Part shown: piece by piece, positions 16,534 through 24,742 of the stretch
Layout: each line of letters opens with the position of its first letter
Numbering within the stretch: position 1 is the first letter of the stretch
Position numbers and translations under genes: made by a program
The notes under the pieces: generated by a model
Databases searched by the model: none
Told to the model about the DNA's origin: nothing
What the model saw: only the letters and a program-made list of their open reading frames with translations
Origin: Nannocystis punicea
Lineage (GTDB): Bacteria > Myxococcota_A > Polyangia > Nannocystales > Nannocystaceae
Length of the DNA: 64,000 bases
Direction: 5' to 3'
Assembly: GCF_026965555.1 (NCBI RefSeq)
Contig: NZ_CP114040.1
Span: 11,734,001 to 11,798,000 of the forward strand

Positions 16534-18291
16534 ATGTCCCAAGAAGCACGTTATGACACCCACTTCTCGAGCCCGGCGGATGTCGAGGAGTTCGTCTCGG
16601 TCCTCGAGCGGTTCGAGCGCGGCGAGATCAACTCGGAGGACTTTCGCACCTACCGCCTGAAGCGCGGGGTGTACGGCCAGCGGCAGATGGACGTGAACAT
16701 GCTGCGGGTCAAGTTCCCCGGCGGCATCATGAGCGCGGCCCAGTTGCGCACCGCGGCCGGCGTGGCCCGCGAGTACACGCAGTATCACAAGGGCCACATC
16801 ACCACCCGGCAGAACATCCAGTTCCACTTCGTCAAGCTTGCCGACATGCCCGAGGTGATGGGCCGCTTCGACGTCACCGGCGCGACCACCCGCGAGGCCT
16901 GCGGCAACACCGTCCGCAACATCACCGGCTGCCCGTACGCCGGCGTCAGCGGCACCGAGGCCTACGACATCACGCCCTACATGCACGCGCTCGTGCGCAT
17001 GTGCCTGCGCGAGGAGTGGGCCAACAACCTGCCGCGCAAGTTCAAGATGGCCTTCGAGGGCTGCACTCACGAGGACCACGCGCAGACGGCGATCAACGAC
17101 GTCGGCTTCCGCGCCAAGATCAAGGACGGCGTGCGCGGCTTCGAGGTGTTCGTCGCCGGCGGCCTGTCGACCAGCCCGCGGCCCGCGTATCGCCTGCACG
17201 ACTTCATCCCGGCCGACGAGATGCTGGCGCGCACCGAGGCGATCATCCGCGTGTTCGACCAGCACGGCAACCGCAAGAACCGCGCTCGCGCCCGCCTGAA
17301 GTACGTCATGAAGGCGCTCGGCGAAGAGGGCTTCGTCACGGTCTACGAAGGCGAGGTCGCCAAGCTCGTGGCCGCCGGCACGCTCGTGCGGCCGATCGAG
17401 CTGCCGCCGGACGAGACCGCGCCGGCGTGGAACGACCGCGCTGTGGCCGGTCCGCGCGCCGGCGACGACGACCCGCAGTACAAGGAGTGGCTGCGCACCG
17501 TCGACCCGCAGAAGCAGTCGGGCTTCGCCGCGGTGACGATCAAGCTCGACCGCGGCGACATCTCGGCCGAGCAGTTCGACCAGCTGGCCGACCTCGCCGA
17601 GACCTTCACCGACGGCACCCTGCGCGCCGGCAACCGCCAGAACCTCATCGTCCGGTGGGTCCGCACCGAGTACCTGCCGCACCTGTTCGCCGCGCTGCAG
17701 CAGATCGGCCTCGCCGAGCTCGGCTCCAACACGATCCACGACGTCGTCAGCTGCCCGGGCGCCGACAGCTGCAACCTCGCGGTCACCCACAGCATGAGCC
17801 TCGCCAAGCACCTGACCCGCTTCCTCAAGAACGCGGGCAAGTCGGCCGACAGCGTCGAGCTCGCGCGCTCCGCCGACATCAAGATCTCCGGCTGCCCCAA
17901 CTCCTGCGGTCAGCACCACGTGGCCGCGATCGGCTTCCACGGCACCGTCCGCCACGTCGGCGACGGCAAGCAGGTCCCCGAGTACCAGCTCCACCTCGGC
18001 GGTGGCTTCGACGCCGACGGCGTCCAGTTCGGCCGGCACATCGTCAAGATCCCCGCCCGCCGCGCCGGCGAGGCCCTCCTGCGCCTCCTCGACCTCTACC
18101 GCGACGAGCGCGAGGACGGCGAGGACGCACGCGCCTTCTTCCGCCGCGTCACCAAGGAGGACGTCGTCGAGGCCCTCGGCGACGCCCTGCTCGACAGCCA
18201 GTTCACCAACCTGCGCGACGACGACGTGTTCGACCTCGGCCAGGAGCGCACCTTCGACGTGGCGATCGGCCGCGGCGAGTGTGCCGCCTAG
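16534..18291 (+). CDS. Siroheme sulfite/nitrite reductase
   Basis: A 585-residue reductase with duplicated nitrite/sulfite reductase ferredoxin-like halves. The sirohaem/4Fe-4S ligands are intact as C-x5-C (Cys407, Cys413) and C-x3-C (Cys454, Cys458). Sirohaem-binding context such as KGHITTRQNIQFHF and TGCPYAG is present. It performs six-electron reduction of sulfite to sulfide or nitrite to ammonia in the cytoplasm; I cannot separate these by eye, and no other assimilation genes are adjacent. The ATG at 16534 is preferred over a TTG at 16516 because GGAG lies nine bases upstream of the ATG. It has its own promoter, operator and terminator, so it is probably a single regulated unit. Confidence 0.9.
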   Translation: MSQEARYDTHFSSPADVEEFVSVLERFERGEINSEDFRTYRLKRGVYGQRQMDVNMLRVKFPGGIMSAAQLRTAAGVAREYTQYHKGHITTRQNIQFHFVKLADMPEVMGRFDVTGATTREACGNTVRNITGCPYAGVSGTEAYDITPYMHALVRMCLREEWANNLPRKFKMAFEGCTHEDHAQTAINDVGFRAKIKDGVRGFEVFVAGGLSTSPRPAYRLHDFIPADEMLARTEAIIRVFDQHGNRKNRARARLKYVMKALGEEGFVTVYEGEVAKLVAAGTLVRPIELPPDETAPAWNDRAVAGPRAGDDDPQYKEWLRTVDPQKQSGFAAVTIKLDRGDISAEQFDQLADLAETFTDGTLRAGNRQNLIVRWVRTEYLPHLFAALQQIGLAELGSNTIHDVVSCPGADSCNLAVTHSMSLAKHLTRFLKNAGKSADSVELARSADIKISGCPNSCGQHHVAAIGFHGTVRHVGDGKQVPEYQLHLGGGFDADGVQFGRHIVKIPARRAGEALLRLLDLYRDEREDGEDARAFFRRVTKEDVVEALGDALLDSQFTNLRDDDVFDLGQERTFDVAIGRGECAA

Positions 18292-18322
18292 CCTCCCCCC
18301 TCAGCCGGCCGACCGGATGCGG

Positions 18323-18350
18323 CAGGTCTTTCGACCTGTCGCTTTTTTTT
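18323..18350 (+). terminator. Rho-independent terminator of the siroheme reductase
   Basis: A 6-bp stem (caggtc / gacctg) with loop tttc is followed three bases later by an uninterrupted run of eight T. It lies about 30 bases after the stop codon. The dispersed palindrome catgtcctgaaggacatg follows immediately. Confidence 0.8.
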
Positions 18351-18368
18351 CATGTCCTGAAGGACATG
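18351..18368. repeat. Dispersed palindrome, perfect copy
   Basis: catgtcc-tgaa-ggacatg has a 7-bp perfect stem with a TGAA tetraloop. It lies directly after the T tract of the reductase terminator, between two converging genes. It is one of the cleanest members of the dispersed family. Confidence 0.85.
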
Positions 18369-18398
18369 TGATTCGACCCGCGGCGCGCGGACCAAAAA

Positions 18399-19994
18399 TC
18401 ACTGCATGTCGAGCGGCGGCTCGACCTGCACCGGCGCCGACCGTGGCTCGATCGGCGGCGGCTCGGTCCAGCCGAACAGCTCGCGCTGCGGCGGATAGGC
18501 GCGCGGCAGCCGGCGCTGCAGCTCGGCGCCGCAGAACTCGACCGACGAATCGGTGTAGGCGACCATCGCCGCGCGCTGCCAGCAGTACTCCAGCGCCTGC
18601 GTCGCCGCGACCTCGACCGGCGTCGTGTAGTCGCGCAGCGTCCCGCAGTAGGCCTTGATGGCCTCGTCGGAGCCGAGGCCGTCCGGCACCTCGGCGGCCA
18701 GCAGCGTGTCGACCTCGGTCTGGGCGACGATGGCGAGCCGGGCCGCGGCCGCGAACACCGCGCGAGGGCTCCGCTTGCGCACGGCGATCTTCTCGTAGAG
18801 GCGGTTCAGGTCGTTCGACCGGTCGCGGGCCTTCCCCCAGTAGTCGAGGAAGCGCCGGCGCGAGTCGTCGCTCTTGCGCTTCTGCTCGGCGTACTTCTTG
18901 CGGTCGCGCTCGTCCGACGAGAACCGCAGGTACTCCTCGACGCGGAAGTTCAGGCCGGTCGGGGGCCGCACCGCCAGCGCCGCCTCGAGCTCGCGGTCGG
19001 CGACGATCAGCTCGGCGGTGTCGAGCGCCTCGTCGACCTTCCGCTGCAGCCACGGGTCCTCGACCGGCGGCAGCACTTTGCCGAGCTCGATCGCCTGCCG
19101 CAGGCGCCGGAGCGCCGACTCGGCCAGCTGGCGGTCGCGCGGGTGCACCGTCACCGCCTGCGCCGCAGGCCCGGCGCACGTCACGGTCGGCGCCTTGCCG
19201 CGCTTCGGCGCGTCGATCGCCGCCGGCTTCGAGGTGACGCACAGGTCCATCAGCCCGCCCTTCTGCTTGCAGGCCCGCCGCCACTCGATCGCCGCGTACG
19301 TCACCTCGGCGACGATCCTCCGCGCCGGCCCGCCCTTGTTGCCGTGGCGCAGCAGGTACTCGAGCGCGTGCTTCTGAAGCGCCTGGTCGTCGGGCAATGT
19401 CTTCGGGAGCAGGTCGACGCGGGCCCAGTGGATCAGCGCGCCGCGCTGCGGGTCCTTGGCGGCGTAGTACTTCTCGACCTTCTCGAACAGCGCCAGCGCT
19501 TGCTTGTCCTGGCCCAGCTGCGCGCGCAAGAGGCCGGCCTCCTGCAGAAACTCGGCCGCCTCGGCCTCGGCGGGGTAGCGCTCGGCGAACCGCTCCATCG
19601 CCGCGGCCGCCCGCTCGAACGACAGCGTCGCCCGCAGGTGGCGCACCAGGGCCAACAGCGCGACGCGGGCCGCCGGCAGCGACGGGAACGTCTCCACCAG
19701 GCGCTCGCGCGTCGCCACCATCGCGTCGTACTGGCCGGCCGCCTCGTGACAGCGGGCCGCGTACTCGAGCGCCTCGGCGGCCCGCTCGTGCCTGTCGCCG
19801 AGCCGCCTGGCCAGCTGCTCGAGCTGCTCGGCGCACGCGGGCGCGCGCGCCGGGTCACCCGCCTGCGCGACCGCGACGCCGTCGGCGAGGATCTGCGCGT
19901 CCTCCTGCGTCATCGGCTGGCCGGGAGCCATCGCCACCAGCGCGCCGAGGGCGACGCCGATGCACCGCGACCATGGACCCGAACGCCGCGTCAT
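18399..19994 (-). CDS. Secreted TPR-like protein of unknown function
   Basis: A 531-residue protein with an N-terminal signal (GVALGALVAMAPGQP). The first 200 residues are Ala-rich amphipathic helices in TPR-like pairs (for example YAARCHEAAGQYDAM and FERAAAAMERFAERYP). The C-terminal half has scattered Cys residues and a charged helical stretch. The whole resembles periplasmic TPR scaffolds found with myxobacterial motility and secretion machinery, but I do not recognise a specific family. It begins six bases after the protease gene's stop, so both are one operon, and it may assist or anchor the protease. Confidence 0.7.
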   Translation of the reverse strand: MTRRSGPWSRCIGVALGALVAMAPGQPMTQEDAQILADGVAVAQAGDPARAPACAEQLEQLARRLGDRHERAAEALEYAARCHEAAGQYDAMVATRERLVETFPSLPAARVALLALVRHLRATLSFERAAAAMERFAERYPAEAEAAEFLQEAGLLRAQLGQDKQALALFEKVEKYYAAKDPQRGALIHWARVDLLPKTLPDDQALQKHALEYLLRHGNKGGPARRIVAEVTYAAIEWRRACKQKGGLMDLCVTSKPAAIDAPKRGKAPTVTCAGPAAQAVTVHPRDRQLAESALRRLRQAIELGKVLPPVEDPWLQRKVDEALDTAELIVADRELEAALAVRPPTGLNFRVEEYLRFSSDERDRKKYAEQKRKSDDSRRRFLDYWGKARDRSNDLNRLYEKIAVRKRSPRAVFAAAARLAIVAQTEVDTLLAAEVPDGLGSDEAIKAYCGTLRDYTTPVEVAATQALEYCWQRAAMVAYTDSSVEFCGAELQRRLPRAYPPQRELFGWTEPPPIEPRSAPVQVEPPLDMQ

Positions 19995-20000
19995 CGCTCC

Positions 20001-21347
20001 TCAGCGTCGGCGCCGGCGCGCCAGCAGCAGCAGGCCCGCGAGCAGCCACGAGCTGTCCCGAAGGGCAGGCTGTCCCGAAGTGCAGGAGCAGCCGCGCTCG
20101 GCCAGCTCGCCGCCCTCGGCCCCCGCGCTCGACTCGTCGCCGCTGTCCTCGCTACCGCCGTCGTCGCCCGGCGGATCGATCGGCCCCGGCGGGAGCGGCT
20201 GCGGTTGCGGCTCGGGCTGAGGTTCAGGCCCGGGCGGCGGTGGTTCTGGCTCAGGTTCAGGCTCAGGTTCGGGCTCGGGCGGCGGCGGCTCGGGTTCAGG
20301 CTCGGGTTCCGGTTCCGGTTCCGGCTCAGGCTCAGGCTCAGGTTCGGGCTCCGGCTCAGGCCCCGGGAACGGCCCCTGGCCGAACGGCTCGCCGCAGACG
20401 GCGCTCCAACCCCCGCTCTGCGTCGTCGAGCAGCCGTCGGCCCACGTGCTCTGCGGGTCCATCAGATCGCCGGGGAAACCGCCGCAGTCGGCCGTGGGCG
20501 TCCAATTGCCGGAAGGGTCGAAGCAGGGCGAGAGGTCGACGCCGGCGGCCTGCTCGAGCCACTGCATGTGCGGCCAGAAGATCTCGTACACCGTCCCGAA
20601 CCCGCACACCTCTTCGCCGGGGTCCGGGGACTGGTCTCCGAGGTGCAGCGTCGAGGCCGCGCCGAGCAGGCGCCAGGTGCCGTCGCTCATGCGGAAGTAC
20701 GCCGGCCCGCCCGAGTCGCCGAAGCACCCGCCGTGCTCGGGGCCGACCATGATGATCTCGTTGTTGGCGACCGAGACCTCGATGACGCTCTGCTGCGTGA
20801 ACCGCTTCTTGCCCGCGCCGGTGGCGATCGGGTTGCCCTCGGGGTCGAGGAACGCGTTGGTCGCGCCGTAGCCGACGATCGTGACCTGCGAGTTCAGCAG
20901 CAGGTCGCTCTCGCAGCCCATGATGAGCGGCACCGTCGGGACCTCGGGGACGGGCTGCGCGAGCTTGCAGAACGCGAGGTCGTTCACCAGCGCGAACGGG
21001 TCCCACTGCGGGTGCACTGCGCACTCCGTGACCGGCACCTTGCGCACCGGCGCCTCGATGTCCTCGCCGAACATCACGCTGCCCGGGACGGCCCACGACA
21101 GGTCCGGGTCCATGCAGTGCGCGGCGAACACGACGACGCTCGGATGGACCAGGGAGCCGGTGCAGAAGAACCCGTCGGTGCTGGCGTCGAGCATCGCCAC
21201 CGCGCTCGGGAAGTCGCACTCCCCGGCCTCTTCGCCGCCGAAGATCGGCTGCGGCCGCGGTGTCGCGTTCGCCAGCTCGCCCGCCGACGCGGGGCCCGCG
21301 ACCAGCGCCAGGAGCCCGCAGACCAACGCCGTCCCGGATGCACGCAT
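20001..21347 (-). CDS. Trypsin-like serine protease with Pro-Glu repeat and MYXO-CTERM-like tail
   Basis: A 448-residue secreted S1-family protease. Signal peptide about 1-21; the catalytic triad is visible in FAAHC (His), VNDLAF (Asp) and GCFGDSGGP (Ser). After the catalytic domain comes a PEPEPE/PEPQPEPQ repeat of about 75 residues, then a Ser/Asp/Glu stretch and a C-terminal Cys pair (CSC), hydrophobic helix and RRRRR end, the layout of MYXO-CTERM surface-sorting signals. The tail codons include two copies of the dispersed palindrome (20053-20085). The start at 21347 puts the signal peptide first. It is first gene of a two-gene operon and diverges from the gene at 21409. Confidence 0.88.
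   Translation of the reverse strand: MRASGTALVCGLLALVAGPASAGELANATPRPQPIFGGEEAGECDFPSAVAMLDASTDGFFCTGSLVHPSVVVFAAHCMDPDLSWAVPGSVMFGEDIEAPVRKVPVTECAVHPQWDPFALVNDLAFCKLAQPVPEVPTVPLIMGCESDLLLNSQVTIVGYGATNAFLDPEGNPIATGAGKKRFTQQSVIEVSVANNEIIMVGPEHGGCFGDSGGPAYFRMSDGTWRLLGAASTLHLGDQSPDPGEEVCGFGTVYEIFWPHMQWLEQAAGVDLSPCFDPSGNWTPTADCGGFPGDLMDPQSTWADGCSTTQSGGWSAVCGEPFGQGPFPGPEPEPEPEPEPEPEPEPEPEPEPEPPPPEPEPEPEPEPEPPPPGPEPQPEPQPQPLPPGPIDPPGDDGGSEDSGDESSAGAEGGELAERGCSCTSGQPALRDSSWLLAGLLLLARRRRR
20053..20085. repeat. Two adjacent palindrome copies inside the protease gene
   Basis: ctgtcccgaagggcag (20053-20068) and ctgtcccgaagtgcag (20070-20085) are near-identical, 17 bases apart. They encode part of the segment between the sorting-signal Cys pair and the transmembrane helix. 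Confidence 0.7.
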
Positions 21348-21408
21348 GGCGCCCAGGCTCCCATCCCGGCCGGCCGCGCGCAAGCGCGAACCGGGTATCA
21401 TCCCGCGC

Positions 21409-22530
21409 GTGTACGCCCCCCTCCTCGCGCTCGGACTCGCGGCCGCAGCCCCCGAGTCGGTCATGAGCCGCGACGCAGCCATGCAGGCGCGCGACCACAT
21501 CCAACCTCTCGCGGCGGCCGGTCGACCCATCCCCGCCGCGCTCGCGGACCCGCACCACGAGCTCGTGCCCCAGGTTCACGCGCAGTCGGCCGCGACCTGG
21601 ATGACCACTCGTACGAGCGCGATCCCTCCCACGTCACCGACCACGACCTCGCCGACGACGATCTCGCCAAAGACGACCACGCCGTCTCCGCCGACCTCGC
21701 CTGCACCCTCGCCGACGACCTCGACCCCGCCCACGAGCTCGCCTATCACGCCATCCCCGGCGACCTCGCCCACGAGCTCGCCGACTACGCCATCCCCGGC
21801 GACCTCGCCCGCATCCTCGCCGATCGCTCCGACGCCCCAAGCGCTCTCGCCCGCATCCTCGCCGACCGCTCCGACCCCGCAAGCGCTCTCGCCCGCGGAC
21901 GCCACCGAGCCGCCCCCTGACGCCGCGGCCGACGGCGCAACCTCGACTCCGCCCGCCGCCCCTTCGCCTCCGGCCACCCGCGCCGAAGCGTCCACCACGA
22001 CCCCGCCGCGTCCACGCTGGTGGGGCCCCGATCCGCGGCCGAAGGTCAGCGGCTACGGCGGCCCTGCCCTGCGCCTATCGGGCCTGAACGGCAAGTTCGC
22101 GGCCTTCGTCGGCCTCGAGGGCGGCATCAACATCCTGCAGCGCCTCACGATCGGCGCCTCGTTGCAGTGGCTGCTCAACCCGGTCGACGCCGGCCCGTAC
22201 GCCCGCGGCAACGCGACCCGCATCAACATCAACTACGGCGGCCTCGTCGTCGACGTCGCCTACGTCCGCGGCAAGCGAGTCTCCGGCACCATCGGCGGCC
22301 TCCTCGGCGGCGGTGGCGGCTGCGTGCAGAACCCCGAGGACGGCCGCTGCGCCGACAAGACCGCCTTCTTCGTCGGCGAGCCGCGAGCCGGCCTCCGCGT
22401 CGTCCTCGCCCCGATCGTCCGCCTCCACCTGGCCCTCGGCTACCGCCTCGTCGCCGCCCGCACCTGGACAGGCCCCGCCAACCTCGGCGGCCCGATGGGC
22501 ACCGTCATGCTCGAGTTCGGCTGGTTCTAA
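21409..22530 (+). CDS. Probable outer-membrane beta-barrel protein with Thr/Ser/Pro-rich N-terminal region
   Basis: About 373 residues from a GTG at 21409, whose product starts with a hydrophobic export-type stretch (YAPLLALGLAAAAP). Residues about 65-200 are Thr/Ser/Pro-rich and include tandem 13- and 14-residue repeats. The C-terminal 170 residues (from VSGYGGPALRLSGL) alternate polar and apolar residues and end in GTVMLEFGWF, an aromatic-terminal beta strand typical of outer-membrane barrels. No family name is recognised. The start is uncertain; 21480 is an alternative. The end of this gene lies inside the first unit of the 140-144 bp tandem repeat. Confidence 0.6.
   Translation: MYAPLLALGLAAAAPESVMSRDAAMQARDHIQPLAAAGRPIPAALADPHHELVPQVHAQSAATWMTTRTSAIPPTSPTTTSPTTISPKTTTPSPPTSPAPSPTTSTPPTSSPITPSPATSPTSSPTTPSPATSPASSPIAPTPQALSPASSPTAPTPQALSPADATEPPPDAAADGATSTPPAAPSPPATRAEASTTTPPRPRWWGPDPRPKVSGYGGPALRLSGLNGKFAAFVGLEGGINILQRLTIGASLQWLLNPVDAGPYARGNATRININYGGLVVDVAYVRGKRVSGTIGGLLGGGGGCVQNPEDGRCADKTAFFVGEPRAGLRVVLAPIVRLHLALGYRLVAARTWTGPANLGGPMGTVMLEFGWF
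21733..21894 (+). repeat. Coding tandem repeats, 39 bp x2 and 42 bp x2
   Basis: Two 39-bp units (21733-21771, 21772-21810) are followed by two 42-bp units (21811-21852, 21853-21894). They encode the peptides SSP(I/T)TPSPATSP and ASSP(I/T)APTPQALSP. Unit lengths are multiples of three, so copy-number change would keep the frame. Confidence 0.85.
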
Positions 22531-22942
22531 TTTTTTAAGAGACATGCCCTTCAGAGCATGTCCTTTAAAACATGTTCGGCACAGGTCGCGAGATCGATCT
22601 GCGCCCTCTCGTCCGAGCTCCGCTCGCCTGCGTGAGCGTGACGCACAGTCGAGCGTTCGGCTGGTTTTAAGGACATGCCCTTCAGGACACATATCTTTCC
22701 ATATCTTCAGCGCAGGTCGCCGGATCGACCTGCGCCCGCTCGTCCGACTCACCCACCGGAGCTCCACTCGCCGGCGCGAGCGTGACGCACAGTCGAGCGT
22801 TCGGCTGGTTCTAAGGACATGCCCTTCAGGACACGTCTATTTCCACATCTTCGGCGCAGGTCGCCGGATCGACCTGCGCCCGCTCGTCCGACTCACCCAC
22901 CGGAGCTCCGCTCGCCTGCGCGAGCGCGACGCACAGTCAAGC
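22515..22942. repeat. Three tandem 140-144 bp repeats bridging two converging genes
   Basis: Units are 22515-22654 (140 bp), 22655-22798 (144 bp) and 22799-22942 (144 bp). A fourth start (gttcggctgg, 22943) falls inside the last codons of the converging gene. Each unit begins with gttcggctggtt(c/t)taa, which in unit 1 is the end and stop of the outer-membrane-type gene. Each then carries a ggacatgcccttcagga palindrome and a gcaggtc...gacctgc stem. Units 2 and 3 are nearly identical, so the expansion is recent. Confidence 0.85.
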
Positions 22943-24601
22943 GTTCGGCTGGCGGGCGTACAGCGCCCGCGCGGCGGCCCGCTGCAGCTCTCCGCCCCGG
23001 GTCCGCGGCAGCGCACCGACGGGCACCTGCACCAGCGCCGCGACGCGGAGCCCGAGGGTGGCCTCGATCCGCCGGCGCAGCGTGGCGGTCATCGTGTTGA
23101 GCACCACCCGGTCGACCGGGCGGCCCTCGGCGACCAGCACGAGCTCGTCGCTCTGCTTGCCCGGGCGCGCCAGGGCGATCACCTGCCCGGCGCAGATCCC
23201 CGGCACCCGCGCCGCCTCGCGCTCGATCGGCTGCGGATCGTAGCTGCAACCCTGCACGACGATCGCGTCCTCGCTGGCCGCCACGTCGCTCTCCCGATCG
23301 CCACGCAGAGTCCCGACGCCACCGTCGGCGACGGCCCAGAAAGCACCTCGCGGCACGTCCCGCTCGCCATGTTCGCTCGACATGCTGCCAGCGGCCATCG
23401 CCAGATCGATGATGGCGCTCGACCTGCTGTCGACGGCCGCCAGCCCGACCGTGGAGCTCGACATGCTGCCAACGGCCGCCAGCCCGACCGTGGAGCTCGA
23501 CATGTCCTCCGCGCCATCTTCACTCGAAATGCTGCCAGCGGCCGCCACCTCGATGGTGGAGCTCGACATGTCCTCCGCGCCATCTTCACTCGACATGCTG
23601 CCAGCGGCCGCCAGCCCGACCATGGAGCTCGACATGTCCTCCGCGCCATGCTCGCTCGAGCCACCCTGCGCGGCCGCCTCGCTCGCGGTCGACGACGCCT
23701 CGTTCGCCAGCTCCAGTTCGACGCCTCGCTCTTGCCGAGCCACCGCATCCGCAGCGGCGACCGGCGAGCCCACGGCCTCGCCGGCGAGCCCGAGCATCTG
23801 CACCCGCGCCAGCTCCGCCCGCCCCCTGACCTGCGCGAGCGCAGACGGCTCGGCGATCGTGACAGTCACACCGAGCTCGTCGATCAGCCGCAGCCAGCGG
23901 TCCACGCCCCTCGCAACCGAGCGAGAGATCACGAACGGCAACCGGCGGCGCAGCGGCGCCAGCACCGCCGCGAGCAGGCAACGGTCCAGCTCGGCGCAGA
24001 CGAGCACCTTGTCGCCCGCCGCTGCCGACCGCGTCTCCGCCAGCACCGCGTCGGCCGCGGCCGCCAGCGCCTCGTGCGTGTACCGGCGGACCTGCCACGT
24101 CCCCGAGCGATCGGCCGTGCACACCACGAACGCCGGGTCTTCATATTTGAACTTGCTGGGGCCGGCCAGGAACACCGAGCCCAGCGGATGCTCGCCGAGG
24201 TCGTCGACCATCAGCTCGCGCAGCTCGCCGAGGGACGGCAACCGCCCTCGCTCCGCCGACGGCCGGATCACCCGCTGCGCCTCGCTCGCGCGCATCACCT
24301 CCGTCACCGCGGCCCGCCAGGCCTCGTCGGCCAGGCCGGACGGCTCGGGCAGCACCACCGGCACGGCGCCGGCGCGCAGCGCACCGAGTGTCGCAACGAC
24401 CATGTACTCCGGGTCAGGCGCGGCGATCGCCACTCGCTCGCCGCGAACCCCGCGGGCGACCAGCCGCGCCGCGAAGCCCTCGATCGCCACCACCAGCTCG
24501 CCGTAGCTGCGGGTCCGCGTCGCGCCGTCGTCGCCGACGATCACGAGGCCGGGGAGAGCGCACCCACGCAACGCCACGAGCGAATGAACCAGGGTCGACA
24601 C
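22937..24601 (-). CDS. Degenerate adenylate-forming (AMP-ligase-like) protein with internal repeats
   Basis: A 554-residue relative of fatty acyl-AMP ligases. The N-terminal part has family-like segments (RSYGELVVAIEGFAARLVARG, LGALRAGAVPVVLPEP). At the position of the ATP-binding loop (normally TSGSTGxPKG) residues 162-172 read TADRSGTWQVR, so the loop is lost. Residues about 313-412 are a tandem 22-residue repeat (SSEHGAEDMSSSMVGLAAAG type) absent from the family. The C-terminus (VLVAEGRPVDRVVLNT...) resembles the small subdomain. Catalysis is doubtful; binding or a decaying gene is possible. It starts at a GTG and its last codons lie in the 144-bp repeat. It diverges from the ATP-grasp gene. 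Confidence 0.7.
   Translation of the reverse strand: MSTLVHSLVALRGCALPGLVIVGDDGATRTRSYGELVVAIEGFAARLVARGVRGERVAIAAPDPEYMVVATLGALRAGAVPVVLPEPSGLADEAWRAAVTEVMRASEAQRVIRPSAERGRLPSLGELRELMVDDLGEHPLGSVFLAGPSKFKYEDPAFVVCTADRSGTWQVRRYTHEALAAAADAVLAETRSAAAGDKVLVCAELDRCLLAAVLAPLRRRLPFVISRSVARGVDRWLRLIDELGVTVTIAEPSALAQVRGRAELARVQMLGLAGEAVGSPVAAADAVARQERGVELELANEASSTASEAAAQGGSSEHGAEDMSSSMVGLAAAGSMSSEDGAEDMSSSTIEVAAAGSISSEDGAEDMSSSTVGLAAVGSMSSSTVGLAAVDSRSSAIIDLAMAAGSMSSEHGERDVPRGAFWAVADGGVGTLRGDRESDVAASEDAIVVQGCSYDPQPIEREAARVPGICAGQVIALARPGKQSDELVLVAEGRPVDRVVLNTMTATLRRRIEATLGLRVAALVQVPVGALPRTRGGELQRAAARALYARQPNA
23367..23664 (-). repeat. Coding 66-bp minisatellite in the AMP-ligase-like gene
   Basis: About four full and partial 66-bp units built around gacatgtcctccgcgccat and agcggccgccagcccgacc. 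They encode 22-residue Ser/Glu/Asp-rich peptides (SSEDGAEDMSSSTVGL plus AAAGS(M/I)). One shortened unit (39 bp) keeps the frame. Each full unit contains an acatgtcc word like the dispersed palindrome. Confidence 0.8.
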
Positions 24602-24742
24602 GCCTCAATGAGCGACACGAGGGGCCGACTCGGATGACGCGTTCGCGCATTCCAGGCAGCGATCGACATGGAGCCTCGCGTGGCTTCGGTCTCCCGAGGA
24701 GGAACTGCGCGCTCCGCCGCTGGCGGTGATAGCTTGGGATGC

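Noticed and set aside
21409..21920. A second gene in the frame giving ADDLAYHAIPGDLAHELAD-type peptides
   Set aside because: This frame is the +1 reading of the Thr/Ser/Pro repeat and has no folded domain; the 22530-ending frame continues into a well-formed beta-barrel domain.
22515..22942. CRISPR array
   Set aside because: The repeats are 140-144 bp, contiguous, with no unique spacers of constant length and no cas genes nearby.
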